From Artemia franciscana (taxonomy: Eukaryota; Arthropoda; Branchiopoda; Anostraca; Artemiidae), in assembly GCF_032884065.1 (NCBI RefSeq), contig NC_088866.1, forward strand, positions 50,662,068-50,726,067: a DNA stretch of 64,000 bases, given 5' to 3'. The notes beneath the pieces were generated by a model. It worked only from the letters and a program-made list of their open reading frames with translations, did not search any database and was not told where the DNA came from. Positions 12,023 through 23,059 of the stretch are shown one piece after another. Numbering within the stretch: position 1 is the stretch's first letter; the number at the start of each line of letters is the position of its first letter. The translations under genes were made by a program, and so were the position numbers.

Positions 12023-13732
12023 CAAACAGTTCGTGGTAACGAACTGTAGTAAGGAGCGACCCGGCTCAATAGTAACCAAAACTCTAAAAAATGGAATTTT
12101 GATACCAATACCTACATCAAAAGAATCGCATTTTAATGCTGATTTTAAATATATAAGTTTTGATATATAAATATATCAGGTTTAGTCTTACCCATCAAAA
12201 GTTACGAGCCTGAGAAAATTTGCGTTATTTTAGAAAATAGGGGGAAACGCCCCCTAGAAGTCATAGAATCTTAACGAAAATCACACCATCAGATTCAGCG
12301 TATCAGAAAACCCTACTGTAGAAGTTTCAAGCTCCTATCTACAAAAATGTGGAATTTTGTATTTTTTGCCAGAAGGCAGATCACGGATGCGTGTTTATTT
12401 TTTTTATTTTTTTTTTCCCCCAGGGGTGATCGTATCGACCCAGTTGTCCTAGAATGTTGCAAGAGGGCTCATTCTAACGGAAATGAAAAGTTCTAGTGCC
12501 CCTTTTAAGTGACCAAAAAAATTGGAGGGCACCTAGGCCCCCTCCCACGCTAATTATTTTACCAAAGTCAACATATCAAAATTCTGAGATAGCCATTTTA
12601 TTCAGCGTAGTCGAAAAACCTTATAACTATGTCTTTGGGGACGACTTACTCCCCCACAGTCCCCATGGGAGGGGCAACAAGTTACAAACTTTGACCAATG
12701 CTTACATATAGTAATGGTTATTGGGAAGTATACAGGCGTTTTCAGGAGGATTTTTTTGGTTGGGGGAGGGGTTGAGAAGAGGGGGATATGCTGGGGGAAC
12801 TTTCCATCGATAATTTGTCATGGGGGAAGAAAATCTCCATGAAGGGAGCGCAGGATTTACTAGCATTATTTAAAAACACAATGAAAAAATAAATATGAAA
12901 AAATCTTTCAGCTGGAAGTAAGGAACAGCATTAAAACTTAAAACAAACAGAAATTATTACCCACTTGAGGGGCTCACCTCCTCCTAATACCTCGCTCTTT
13001 ACGTTAAAGTATTTTTAGTAATTTCAACTATTTATTCTACGGCTTTTGTGATTCTTGGGTCATTCTTAATGAATTGGGACAAAATTTAAGCTTTAGTGTA
13101 AAGAGCGAGGATCTGACAAGGGGGCGAACCCCCTCATATATGTAATAAAAATATGAGAATACAAAAGTTCTTTACGTAAGCTAATTTATAAGTTACGTAA
13201 ATCTTTTACTAATAAAAATATTCGTAAAAAATTAAAAGTTCTAGTTGCCTTTTTAATTAACCAAAAAATCGGAGGGCAACTAGGCTTCCTCCCCCGCTCT
13301 TTTTTTCTCGAAATCATTCGATCAAAATTATGAGAAAGCCATTTAGCAAAAAAAAAAATGCAAATTTCGTTTTAATTATTCCTCTGCGGAGAGCCAAAAT
13401 CAAAACATGCATTGATTCAAAAACGTTCAGAAATTAAATAAAAGAAACAAGTTTTTTTTAACTGAAAGTAAGGAGCGACATTAAAACTTAAAACGAACAG
13501 AAATTACTTCGTATATGAAAGAGGCTGCTTCCTCGTCAACGCCCCGTTCTTTACGCTAAAGTTTTTTACTGTTTTAAAAAGAAGAATTGAGAGACAGAGT
13601 CAAACTTTAGCGTAAAGAGCGGGGCGTTGATGAGGAAGCAGCCTCTTTCATATACGAAGTAATTTCTGTTCGTTTTAAGTTTTAATGTCCCTCCTTACTT
13701 TCAGTTAAAAAAACTTGTTTTTTTTTATTTAA
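12023..13732 (+). mobile_element. Family A element, copy 1 (full length)
   Basis: The left end carries the palindrome CAGTTCGTGGTAACGAACTG followed by GTAAGGAGCGAC. The right end carries GTCGCTCCTTAC, the complement of the same 12-mer, then a T-rich tail ending in ATTTAA. The last 270 bp form an inverted repeat: arms about 13450-13566 and 13605-13722, spacer about 40 bp. No transposase or RT is encoded. The structure is compatible with a non-autonomous foldback-type DNA element, but the class is not established. Confidence 0.8.
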
Positions 13733-13804
13733 TAGCTGGCAAAAGCCGAAGAAGTGTGTATAAATAAGTAGAAAATTTCAAACAGAATTGTGTAATTTAT
13801 AGGA

Positions 13805-15555
13805 TCAAACAGTTCGTGGTAACGAACCGTTGTAAGGAGCGACCCGGCTCAATAGTAAGCGAAACTCTAAAAAACGGAATTTTGATGCTAAAAGATGCAG
13901 AAAAAGAATCGGATTTTCATGCTGATTCTAAATATATAAGTTTCATCAAATTTTGTTTTGTCATCAAAAGTTACGAGCCTGAGAAAATTTGCCTTATTTT
14001 GGAAAATAGGCAGAAACACCCCCTTAAAGTCATAGAATCTTAACGAAAATCACACCATCGCATTCGGCGTATCAGAGAACCCTATAGAAGAAATTCCAAG
14101 TTCCTATCTACAAAAATGTGGAATTTCTTATTTTTTGCCTGAAGACAAATCACGGGTGCGGGTTCATTTGTTTTTTTTTTTGTTTTTTTTTTTCTTTTCC
14201 CCAGGGGTCATCGTATCGACCAAGTGGTCCTAGAATGTCACAAGAGAGCTCATTCTAACGGAAATGAAAAGTTCTAGTGCCCTTTTTAAGTGACCAAAAA
14301 AATTGGATGGCACCTAGCCCCCTCCCACGCTCATTTTTTCCCAAAGTGAACCGATAAAAATTTTGAGATAGCCATTTTGTTCCGCATAGTCGAAAACCAT
14401 AATAACTATGTCTTTAAGAATGACTCACTCCCCCACAATCAGCGGGGGAGGGGCTGCAAGTTACAAACTTTGAACAGTGTTTACATACAGTAATGGTTAT
14501 TGGGAAGTGTACAGACGTTTTCAGAAGGATTTTTTTGGTTTGGGGGTGGGTTTGAGGGGAGGAGGCTACGTGGGAGGATATTTTCTTGGAGGAATATGTC
14601 ATGGGGGAAGAAAAATTCAATGAAAAGGGCGCAGGATTTTCTAGCATTACTATAAAAAAACAATGAAAAAGTTATAATGAAAACGTTTTTTTCAATAGAA
14701 AGTAAGGAGTAGCATTGAAACTTAAAACGAACAGAGATTATTATGAATATGAGGGGTTCTAAAACTACTTTAGCATAAAGAGCGAGGCATTTAGGAGGAG
14801 ACACATACCTCGCTCTTTATGCTAAAGTATTTTTTAGTAATTTCAACTATTTATTCTACGGCCTCTCTGATTCAGGGGTCATTCTTAAAGAATTGGGACA
14901 AAACTTACGATTTAGTGTAAAGAGCGAGGTATTAATGAGGGTACAAACCCCCTCGTATAAATAATAAAAATATAAGAATATAAAAGTTTGTTACGTAAGT
15001 TAATTATTAAGTTACGTATATTTTTTACTAATAAAAACGTTCGTTAAAAATTAAAAGTTCTAGTTGCCTTTTTAAGTAACCGAAAAATTGGAGGGCAACT
15101 AGGCCTCCTTCCCCACCCCTTATTTCTCAAAATCGTCTGATTAAAACTAAGAGAAAGCCATTTAGCCAAAAAAGAATTAATATACAAACTTCATTTTAAT
15201 AATTTATGTGCGGAGAGCCAAAATCAAACATGCATTAATTCAAAAACGTTCAGAAATTAAATAAAAAAAAAACTAGTTTTTTTTAACTGAAAGTAAGGAG
15301 CAACATTAAAACTTAAAACGAACAGCAATTACTCCGTATATGAAATGGGTTGTCCCCTCGGCAATCCCTCGCTCTTTACGCTAAGTTTGACTCTTTGCCA
15401 CAATTCTACTTTACAAAACAATCAAAAGCTTTAGCGCAAAGAGCGAGGGATTGCGGAGGGGACAACCCATTTCATATACGGAGGAATTTCTGTTCGTTTT
15501 AAGTTTTAATGTCGCTCCTTACTTTCAGTAAAAAAACTGGTTTTTATTTATTTAA
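13805..15555 (+). mobile_element. Family A element, copy 2 (full length)
   Basis: Same order of parts as copy 1, separated from it by only about 70 bp. It has two inverted repeats: a small one at 14766-14828 built on CTTTAGCATAAAGAGCGAGG, and the large terminal one with arms about 15270-15395 and 15425-15545. A pyrimidine-rich tract is at 14168-14198. Confidence 0.8.
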
Positions 15556-15987
15556 CAGTGATATAGGCCTAATCTGTATAGTCATCATAGGGAGCGCCAC
15601 TGTGCTTCCTAAGTAAAGAGCAATGTGAGCACAATGTAGTTATTTTTTTTGTTATTTTTTAGACCAGGACACTACATATTGAAGGTATTGTCGTAGAAAC
15701 TTCTAAAAGGGCTCATTCCCTCTGAAATTGAAAGGGCGAGTACCCTTTTTAATAGTCAAAAGGGATTGGAGAGTAACTAACCTCCCTCCTCCCTCCCATG
15801 CCTACAATTTCTAAAAAACACATCCAATTAAAATTGGGGACAGGTGGTTTGTTCAACGTAGTTTAAAGGTCCTGAAATTGTGTATTTGAGGATGACAACC
15901 CCCCACAGCCCTAAGAGCAAGGTTTGTAAGTTATGCCCTGGGGACATATATGGTATATAAATAATGACGAAGACCGCACTGCCTTTC
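15556..15987 (+). repeat. Family B remnant
   Basis: Matches the start of the element at 24449 (GATATAGGCCT, then CATAGGGAGC) and continues in parallel to it through the CTCATTC and AAGGGC segments. It is cut off where the left arm of the Penelope-like element begins. Confidence 0.6.
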
Positions 15988-16323
15988 CATAATACAACTA
16001 CAGAAGAGAGAATAATTTTTTTCCCAAGACAGTGAACCAACAAAACCTCTTTGAATATTTCGGCCCTATATCTAAGCGCCGTCTTCAGCAAAGAAAATAA
16101 TAAACAATAAAACACTTACAATAAAAGTGTTCGATTAAAAATCCATTCTTTTCTTTTTTTAAATAGCCTTGGCGTCATTACTTCTTAACGAAAAGTTCAG
16201 CCAAGACTGTGTGATAAAAGCTAACATTTTACAAGCTAAAAAGGTTCATTCATTGAACTAACTGTATTTATTAAAAACTGGAATAATTTCTTATTGCGAT
16301 ATTTGCCTTCTCTGCAGCTAATC
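15988..16323 (-). repeat. Left inverted arm (pLTR-like) of the Penelope-like element
   Basis: The reverse complement of this arm aligns with 17218-17557 over its whole length with scattered substitutions and a few short indels (identity by eye about 95%). Relative to the coding strand it lies downstream (3'). Its inner end is CTGCAGCTAATC at 16312-16323. Confidence 0.85.
16049..16093 (-). ncRNA. Hammerhead-ribozyme-like motif in Penelope arm
   Basis: Read on the minus strand: CTTTG, then CTGAAGA (fits the CUGANGA core), a GGC/GCC stem II with a loop, GAAA, ATATT and CAAAG. CTTTG and CAAAG pair perfectly as an open stem I. ATAT would be a two-pair stem III, and ATT is a permitted cleavage triplet of NUH form. 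One extra C lies between CTGAAGA and stem II, which departs from the consensus. Minimal type I hammerheads are known in Penelope-like elements. In the other arm (17444-17488) one stem II base and one stem I base have changed. Activity is unproven. Confidence 0.45.
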
Positions 16324-16379
16324 TTATAGTTAATTTTTGATTGGTCTTGTTTTTATTCGTTCCTGTTTTTATTTTTATT

Positions 16380-17209
16380 TTATTTTATTGGATTATTTTC
16401 TGTGATTAATTTTGTGTACATAGGGTTGAGTGTGTATTCACCCAGGTCTCTATTTAGGGATGTATTATTATTTAAGTTTCGTTTGATTTCGATTGCCTCG
16501 CGGACTGTTTGTTTGATTCCTAGGTCATTGCTAATTAGAATTGTTTCGTCAAATAGAACATAGTGCTTTGGATTTTCAAAAATATGATTGCTTAAAGCTG
16601 AATCGAAAGATATGGAGTTATTTCTAGATTTTAATGCTTTTTCAATACTTTCTTTGTGTTGCTGTAATCTTGTTCCTAAATTTTGGTGGGTTCGACCAGT
16701 GTAATAATTTCCACAACTACATGGTATTTGATACACCCCTCTTAGACGAGTAACTGGGGTTTTATCCTTACCAGAATTGAGAAGATTCATTATACTTAAA
16801 TTACTTGTGAATACAACACATAAATTGTTTTTTAAACAAACTTTTTTCAGTTTGAAGTAATTTTCGGATTATAAGGTAGGTAAATAGTGCTTGTGGGATT
16901 ATTCGAATCGTTTTCTGGTGGGGGATCTAAGGCTTTAGAAGAATGCATCTTTAATCTTTGAGCAATAACAGTATTTATGAGAGAAATTGGGTACCCGTTG
17001 CCAAAAAGTATGTCTGTAATAAAATTTAATTCGTTTTTAATATACGGCTCTGAACTGATATTAAGTACTCTATCCACAAGAGATATTACCACACCTCTTT
17101 TAACCTGTGAAGGATGGTTAGATTTGAAGTGAAAGTATCTATTATTATGCGTAGGTTTTCTGTAAACCGTAAAATCAAGATTATTCACACTGCGTATTAT
17201 CAATAGGCT
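16380..17209 (-). pseudogene. Penelope-like RT C-terminal region plus GIY-YIG endonuclease, frameshifted
   Basis: The right part (17203-16847) reads DFTVYRKPTHNNRYFHF and SNHPSQVKRGVV, characteristic of the segment after the catalytic core of Penelope RTs. That frame stops at about 16847, while the neighbouring frame continues without a gap (KLKKVCLKNN) into the endonuclease, so a single-base indel near 16850 separates them. The endonuclease (16790-16380) shows the GIY-YIG signature as VYQIPCSCGNYYTGRTHQNL, then TRLQQHK and the downstream AIEIKRNLNNN, the usual position of the catalytic Glu. The N-terminal RT domain is absent; the reading begins at the border with the right arm. Confidence 0.85.
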
Positions 17210-17217
17210 CTAAAAAA

Positions 17218-17557
17218 GATTAGCTGCAGAGAAGGCAAATATCGCAATAAGAAATTATTCCAATTTTTAATAAATACAGTTAGTTCAATGAATGAACTTT
17301 TTTAGCTTGTAAAATGTTAGCTTTTATCACACAGTCTTGGCTGAACTTTTCGTTAAGAAGTAATGATTCCAAGGATATTTAAAAAAAAGAATGGATTTTT
17401 AACCAAAAACTTTTACTGTAAGTGTTATATTGTTTATTATTTTCTTTGCTGAAGACAGCGCTTAGATAGAGGGCCGAAATATTCAAATAGGTTTTGCTGA
17501 TTCACTGTCTTGGGGAAAAAAAGGCCTCATTATTCTCTCTTCTGTAGTTGTATTATA
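17218..17557 (+). repeat. Right inverted arm of the Penelope-like element
   Basis: Starts with GATTAGCTGCAG directly after the truncated coding part and ends near GTAGTTGTATTAT. It contains the altered copy of the hammerhead-like motif (CTGAAGACAGC, with G to A in stem II, and CAAAT instead of CAAAG in stem I). Confidence 0.85.
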
Positions 17558-17923
17558 GGGTATATATAGACAGGGTGGTCGCATAATCTTTGGAGGGGGC
17601 TCATTGGATCGGTAATCAGAAGTTCTTGTGACCTTTTTAAAATTCAGAGTGATCGGAGGGTGGATCCCCCCCTATCTTGCATTGTCACGAAATGTATATA
17701 ATAGAAATTTGAAATGGCCTTTTGTTGTCTTAGAAACTACGAGAAGAGTTCATTCGACTGGAATTGAAAGGGGTAGTGCCCTTTTTAGTAGTCGAAAAGT
17801 GATTGATGGGAGACTACCCCCCCCTCCGCGCCCACCGTATCCCGAAACACATTCAATCAAAATCTTGAGATAGTCGTTTTGTTCAAATTAATTGAAAGGT
17901 CCGGAAATTATTTCTTTGAGGAA
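17558..17923 (+). repeat. Family B-like remnant
   Basis: Resembles 24640-24850 (CTCATT and GAAATTGAAAGGG segments, GATCGGAGG). It may be the other half of the repeat into which the Penelope-like element inserted, although the two flanks do not join cleanly. Confidence 0.5.
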
Positions 17924-18530
17924 CTGTAAGTAACTAGCGATGCGGCTCAATAGTAACCGAAAGTCTAAAAAACGGAATTTTTTCATCTGTCAACATATCA
18001 AAAGATTTTGCTTTCTATGTTGATTCCAAATAAATAGGATTCATTAAATTTAGTGTTAATCATCGAAAGCTACGAGCCTGAGAAAACATGACAGATTTTC
18101 GAAAAAGGGGGGGAAGACACCCACTAAAACTCAAATAATCTTAATTAAACTCACATATTTAGATACAGCGTATCCAAAACTCTACTGTAGAGGTTTTAAG
18201 CTCCCATCTGGAAAAATGTGGAATTTTGTCATTTTTGCCGGAAGTAATATCATGAATGGGCGTTTACGATTAAGAAAGCCATTTTGTTCAGCATAGTCAA
18301 AAGATCTAACTACAATGTATTTGAGGATGCCTTTACCCCCCACATCCCCAGTGGAAAGAGGTACATGATATGAACTTAGCCCATTATTTACATGAAGTAT
18401 ATGATACTGGGAGGTATACAGATATTTTTTTGGTAGTGGGGTGGGGGTGGGGGATGATTTTCTGGGGATGGCGTTGCATGGGAGAAAGGTCGTATCCAGG
18501 GAGTTAGGGGGTTTGAACCCATGAAATGTT
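17924..18530 (+). mobile_element. Family A element, divergent and truncated
   Basis: Begins at GAACTGTAAGTAACTAGCGA, a diverged left end of family A, followed by GGCTCAATAGTAACCGAAAG and the family A body order. It stops at the tail of the adjacent non-LTR element, with the right-end hairpin missing. Confidence 0.65.
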
Positions 18531-18534
18531 TATT

Positions 18535-18632
18535 CAATCAATCAATCAATCAATCAATTTATTAATACTAAAGAAAACTATTACAAAAGTAAATCAGTTA
18601 ATAGGCCCAACAAGCTGTGCTTGTAATGGGCC
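18535..18632 (-). repeat. 3' hairpin and (TTGA)n tail of non-LTR element 1
   Basis: A conserved-looking hairpin at 18604-18632 pairs GGCCC with GGGCC and CAAGC with GCTTG around an ACA loop (minus strand). It is followed about 50 bp downstream by five to six TTGA units. Such 3' hairpins plus short repeats are the recognition ends used by stringent non-LTR RTs. Confidence 0.75.
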
Positions 18633-18699
18633 ACAGAGAACAAAAATAAAACACTTATAAAATATATACAAAAAAAAAACACTGGAACAAGACAAGATT

Positions 18700-21600
18700 T
18701 TAAAAGAAGAGAAGTGACATACAAATTGGGATAGAATTAAAAGAGAGACAAAAATTATTTAACTGGAAAGACCCGACGAATAATGCCTTTGCAGAAAGAA
18801 AAAGAGGGACATCCAAAGGGATGGAGTTCCATAATAGAATTGACTGATATACAGGAGACCCCTGAGCCACTGTAGAGGATCGTTTTGGTAAAATAAATCG
18901 TCGAGGAGAATTACGCAAAGAAGAAAAGTACCTACCTGAGCCTGCCCTTCAGAAAAAACTGCTGTAGGGTCGGTGGAAGAGTACCTAGAAAAGCAGAATG
19001 CGCTAAATAAAGAGTATTTTTACCTATAATATGATCCAGCGGAGCTATTCCAGTATCACTATAAAGATCAGAGGAAGGGTAAAGCCGAGGGAGAAGAAAA
19101 GTAGCCTTCACTGCCCTATTTTGGGCTCTTTGAAGTGAGCAGAGAAGAGATTTATTAGTATTGCCCCAGACAGAGCAGCAATAAGAAAGGTAAGGATGAA
19201 TAAAAGCATGATAAAGAGAAACCATAATATCAGGAGGAAGAAATGAATTAATCCAGTGCAACATTGAAGACTGGCGGAGGATTAAGGAATGGGTGTGAGT
19301 TATATGCGGTTTAAAAGAAAAAAAACAGTCAAGATACACACCAAGAAGTTTCACCATAGTAGCTTGTGGTATAATATCATTCCCAAAAGTCAGGGTGATT
19401 GGCTCCCGTACGTCTCTCATGCGGTAAGGGGTCCTAAAGTTGACAATGGCACTCTTTCGGCTGTTAAGAGCCATACCATTTGACCAGCACCAATCCTTTA
19501 CTTTATCAAGAAGACCTTGAGCTATAGAAGTGGCAGATGGCAGGTCCACCGCAGCAATGAAAAAATTACTGTCATCAGCAAAAAGAACAGGGTGAACATG
19601 GGGATGAAGACCTTCAACAAGATCATTAATGTAGATTAGAAACAAAAGTGGTCCAAGCACAGAGCCTTGTGGGACACCTTTCAATACAGGCAAAGTAGTG
19701 GAAGAAGTACAGTTAACCAAAGCATACTGAGATCTATCTGAGAGGTAGGACCTAAACCAATCTAGTTGGACTCCATGCACACCAAATAAGGATAGTTTAG
19801 ACAGAAGAACATTGTGGTCAACCATATCAAAGGCCTTTGAAAAGTCAAGAAAAAGACCCAAAACACACAAGCCCTTGTCCAGATTAACACGCACAAGCTC
19901 TGTAGCATCAGTAAGTGCATGTAAGGTAGAGAATGAGGGACGAAAACCATACTGATGGTTAGTGATGAGAGAATTTCCATCAGTCGAATTAGTACTAAAT
20001 ACAAATGAAGAGAGTCGACGATACACTACTTTTTCAACAACCTTTGAGATGACGGGAAGAAGAGGAATAGGTCTGTAGTTTGAAATTAGAGACGAATCAC
20101 CTTTTTTGTGCAAAGGTAGAACAGTAGCAACTTTAAATGAATGAGGGAAAATACCAGAAGAAAGAGAGAGGTTAGTTATGTGTGAAATCGGATGAGAAAC
20201 AAACTGACTAATTTTTTTAAGGACATTATTACTCAAACCAAAACTATCAACTGAACGACTGCTAGGAAGTTGGGAAATAATACTAGAAATTTCAGTAGTA
20301 CTACATGGGGAAAGGAAAAAAGACTTCTCTGCCAAGGGAAAACAACTTACTCTACTCGGGGATGGAATTAGAACTGAAGGAAGTGTGGTGAAATACGAAT
20401 TGAAGGCACTCGCTGAGGATTTTTTGTCCACAACAGAACCATCAGCATTTCTATAAAGACATGGAGAGGAATTTTTTTGTTTCTTGCGAGAGAGAGCTTC
20501 ATTAATTACAGTCCAAACCTTGCACAAATTCCCCTTGCATTCATTAATTCGACGCAAAAAATACAGCTTTTTTGCTAAACAAACTGAAGAAGTGAGCAAA
20601 TTTTTGTAATGTTTATACTTCAAAAGATCATCCTGTGTCTTACTTTTACATGCAGCCTTGAACAAAGACGCCTTCATATGGGTTGCATTGATCAGACCTC
20701 TAGACATCCATGGGCATTTGGGTGTAAAATTCCTTGGCTTATTTCTAAGAGGAAAATGCTTATCCAACAGAGTTTCCATACGACACAAAAATAATCTAGT
20801 TGCACAATCAGCATCATTAGCTTCAAGAACACTAGACCAATCATTACTCTGAAGACCATGTATTAAATTAGGAATTTCTTTATCTGTAAAAGTTCTAAAA
20901 GAAGACTTACCTTTCTCATCCACAGTAATCTCAGTTTTAGGCACAGATAGTGATAGATAAATAGGAAAGTGATCAGAAAGATCAGTGAAAACAAGACCAG
21001 AAGAGAACTTCAAATTAGGAAAATGAGAAGTGAAAATATTATCTATTAAAGTGGCAGAATTTCTTGAAGGGTCAACGCGAGAAGGAAAAAAAATTGAAGG
21101 AAGTAGCCCTGAAGAAGAAAATACATCAAAAAGATGGTCACATTCATCATTTGATCCAACATTTAACATATTGCAATTAAAGTCTCCCAAAACACAAATT
21201 CGTTTTTTAGAGAAAGTCCTCACACCGGAAAGCTGATCAAGCAAATCACAGAACAGATGTGTTGGAAAAGGAGGGGGCTTATAAAACAAACAAACAATAT
21301 CACATGCAAACTGGCTTTTCAGATCAATGACAAGAGAATAAACTGTCCTACTATTAGACACCACTGATGTAAACAAGGATTCAAGGTCAGATCTTCTACA
21401 AAATTCAATATTAGATTTTATAAACAAAGAAATACCCCCAGAACACTTTGTTACCATTCTAGGGACGTGAATAGCAATATAACCATCCATATCATAAGCT
21501 GTAAAATTATCACTATCAGATAACCATGTTTCTGTCAAGCCTATGACATCAAAAGGGCAAGAATTATTAGACCACAAGTACGATTTAAGACTGTCCCACT

Positions 21601-21859
21601 TATCTCTTATCCCACGCACATTCAAACAAAATACATTAAAGCAACTATTTGAAGAGAGTGAAGGCAAAATGTTATCACAATAACCAATGGTGGTGTGATA
21701 ATTGCAGCTAGAACCAACCATAGATTCAAGGAGAGGGTCAAAAGTGTGTGCCTCTTGTCTACCAGCACTACTTGGTTGATCAAATATAACTGAATTAAGA
21801 ATAGAAGAATTCAAAAGGAAAGAGAAATCACCCATATTTATCTCACATAACAGAGACAT
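18700..21859 (-). pseudogene. Non-LTR ORF2: endonuclease plus reverse transcriptase, one frameshift
   Basis: The main frame gives 975 residues from ATG 21859. An endonuclease/exonuclease/phosphatase domain (about residues 74-300) shows LTETWLSDSD (108-117), GDFN (225-228) and SDH (295-297). RT (about 575-830) shows HKKGD and NYRPIPLLP, then LDFSKAFD (671-678), GVPQGSVLGP (728-737) and the catalytic FADD (760-763). The frame stops at 18932, but the adjacent frame carries the expected C-terminus: GRYFSSLRNSPRR before the run to 18700, with LWNSIP downstream. One indel around 18935-18945 therefore removes about 80 residues. All catalytic residues are intact. Confidence 0.9.
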
Positions 21860-22093
21860 ACAATACCTTTAAAAATGAACACAATATCCATACAAGCAGG
21901 CTGAAGTAAGAGAGGGTGGATTGAAAGGTAAGACATATAGGCAACAATAGAGAAAATAACTGCAAGAACAAAGACAATAATAAACTACTAGGTTCAAAGG
22001 GAATAAAAATAATAAACAACATTATGCAAACATAAGAAAAACTATTAAATCATAAATAAATTTACAAAACAGAGCTGAAAAAAAAGAAATGGT

Positions 22094-23059
22094 TTATTTC
22101 AGTCCTGGGAGGGGCTTGGATGGACTTGGATGAGCTGTAATTAACTGATAGAGAGTATCAACTTGAGATGCCTCTTTGACAGTAATCACTTTACCATCAG
22201 AAAGCTTTGTGAGTATTTCTCCTCCACTAGACCATGTAGACCTCTTCCCAAGCTTTGATTTAGTATAATTAAGTAGCTGAAGTCTAGACTTTGTGAGTGA
22301 CTCAGAAATAAAGACACCACTACCTTGCAAACATTTCTTTTCTCTAAGAATGAGCTGCTGCATTCTAGAACTGCAAAATTCCACAACAAGTGGACGAGGT
22401 TTCAAACCTGAGCCTTGTTTACCAATCCTTCTAGCAGAAACTATATCATTCTGGGTCACAGGAGTACCAGGAAATCTAGTACTGCAAAATCCAAGGAATC
22501 TGCTTTCAGAAGCTTCTGGATAAGGGTCTTCTTTTAAACCAAATAGGACCAGCTGATTTGAGAGTTTCATTTGGTCAAACTGATCACTCAGACGATCAAC
22601 ATTGGATTGAATTGGTTTCAGAGAATTTTGCAGCTTTGACAAACCTGAGTCAAGCAATTTCAGGGAGGATTCAAGCTTTGTCATCCTCAGATCATATTGT
22701 TTGAGTGATTTTTCAACAAGCACATCAAAATCCATTTTCAGGCTAGTGTATACCTCTTGTTTGATTATTTCTATACTGTTGGCATCAAAAGTAGCAGGTA
22801 CATGACTAGGGGTAAGTTTTTTAACAGAGGCCTCAACCAATGGACCAACTTCAGTAGACAGTGCTTGACTGACAACTTCTGCCATTGTAGTTTTGAGCGT
22901 TTGATCATTCAGCTTCTGCTTATTCTTTAGAGTGTTTAAGTGATAGGTGAGCATAGCAATTTGATCATTAATGGATTCAGTACCACGAAACTGGATGGCG
23001 CAGTCTGATCTCATCTCTCTGGTGTTAGGTCTATAGCTCTTTTTTGAAGTATCACCCAT
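22094..23059 (-). CDS. Non-LTR ORF1: coiled-coil RNA-binding protein
   Basis: 321 residues from ATG 23059, uninterrupted. The N-terminal half is rich in Leu/Lys/Gln heptads (about residues 28-165), predicting a coiled coil. The middle has NQLVLFGLKEDPYPEA (about 168-183) and SARRIGKQG with PRPLVVEFCS, the usual signature of the RRM-like domain of LINE ORF1 proteins. The C-terminal part (RSTWSSGGEILTKL, then DGKVITVKEA) resembles the terminal domain that follows it. ORF1 proteins chaperone the element RNA. It lies 234 nt upstream of ORF2. Confidence 0.85.
   Translation of the reverse strand: MGDTSKKSYRPNTREMRSDCAIQFRGTESINDQIAMLTYHLNTLKNKQKLNDQTLKTTMAEVVSQALSTEVGPLVEASVKKLTPSHVPATFDANSIEIIKQEVYTSLKMDFDVLVEKSLKQYDLRMTKLESSLKLLDSGLSKLQNSLKPIQSNVDRLSDQFDQMKLSNQLVLFGLKEDPYPEASESRFLGFCSTRFPGTPVTQNDIVSARRIGKQGSGLKPRPLVVEFCSSRMQQLILREKKCLQGSGVFISESLTKSRLQLLNYTKSKLGKRSTWSSGGEILTKLSDGKVITVKEASQVDTLYQLITAHPSPSKPLPGLK

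Larger units (their letters stand above)
15988..17557 (-). mobile_element. Penelope-like element, 5'-truncated, with inverted terminal arms
   Basis: The core (16324-17217) encodes on the minus strand the tail of a Penelope-type reverse transcriptase and a GIY-YIG endonuclease. It is bounded by two near-identical arms in inverted orientation (15988-16323 and 17218-17557). Penelope-like elements are known to carry LTR-like repeats in direct or inverted arrangement and usually to be 5'-truncated, and this copy fits. The RT palm with its catalytic aspartates is missing, so the copy is dead. It lies antisense within the proposed 30-kb intron. Confidence 0.85.
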
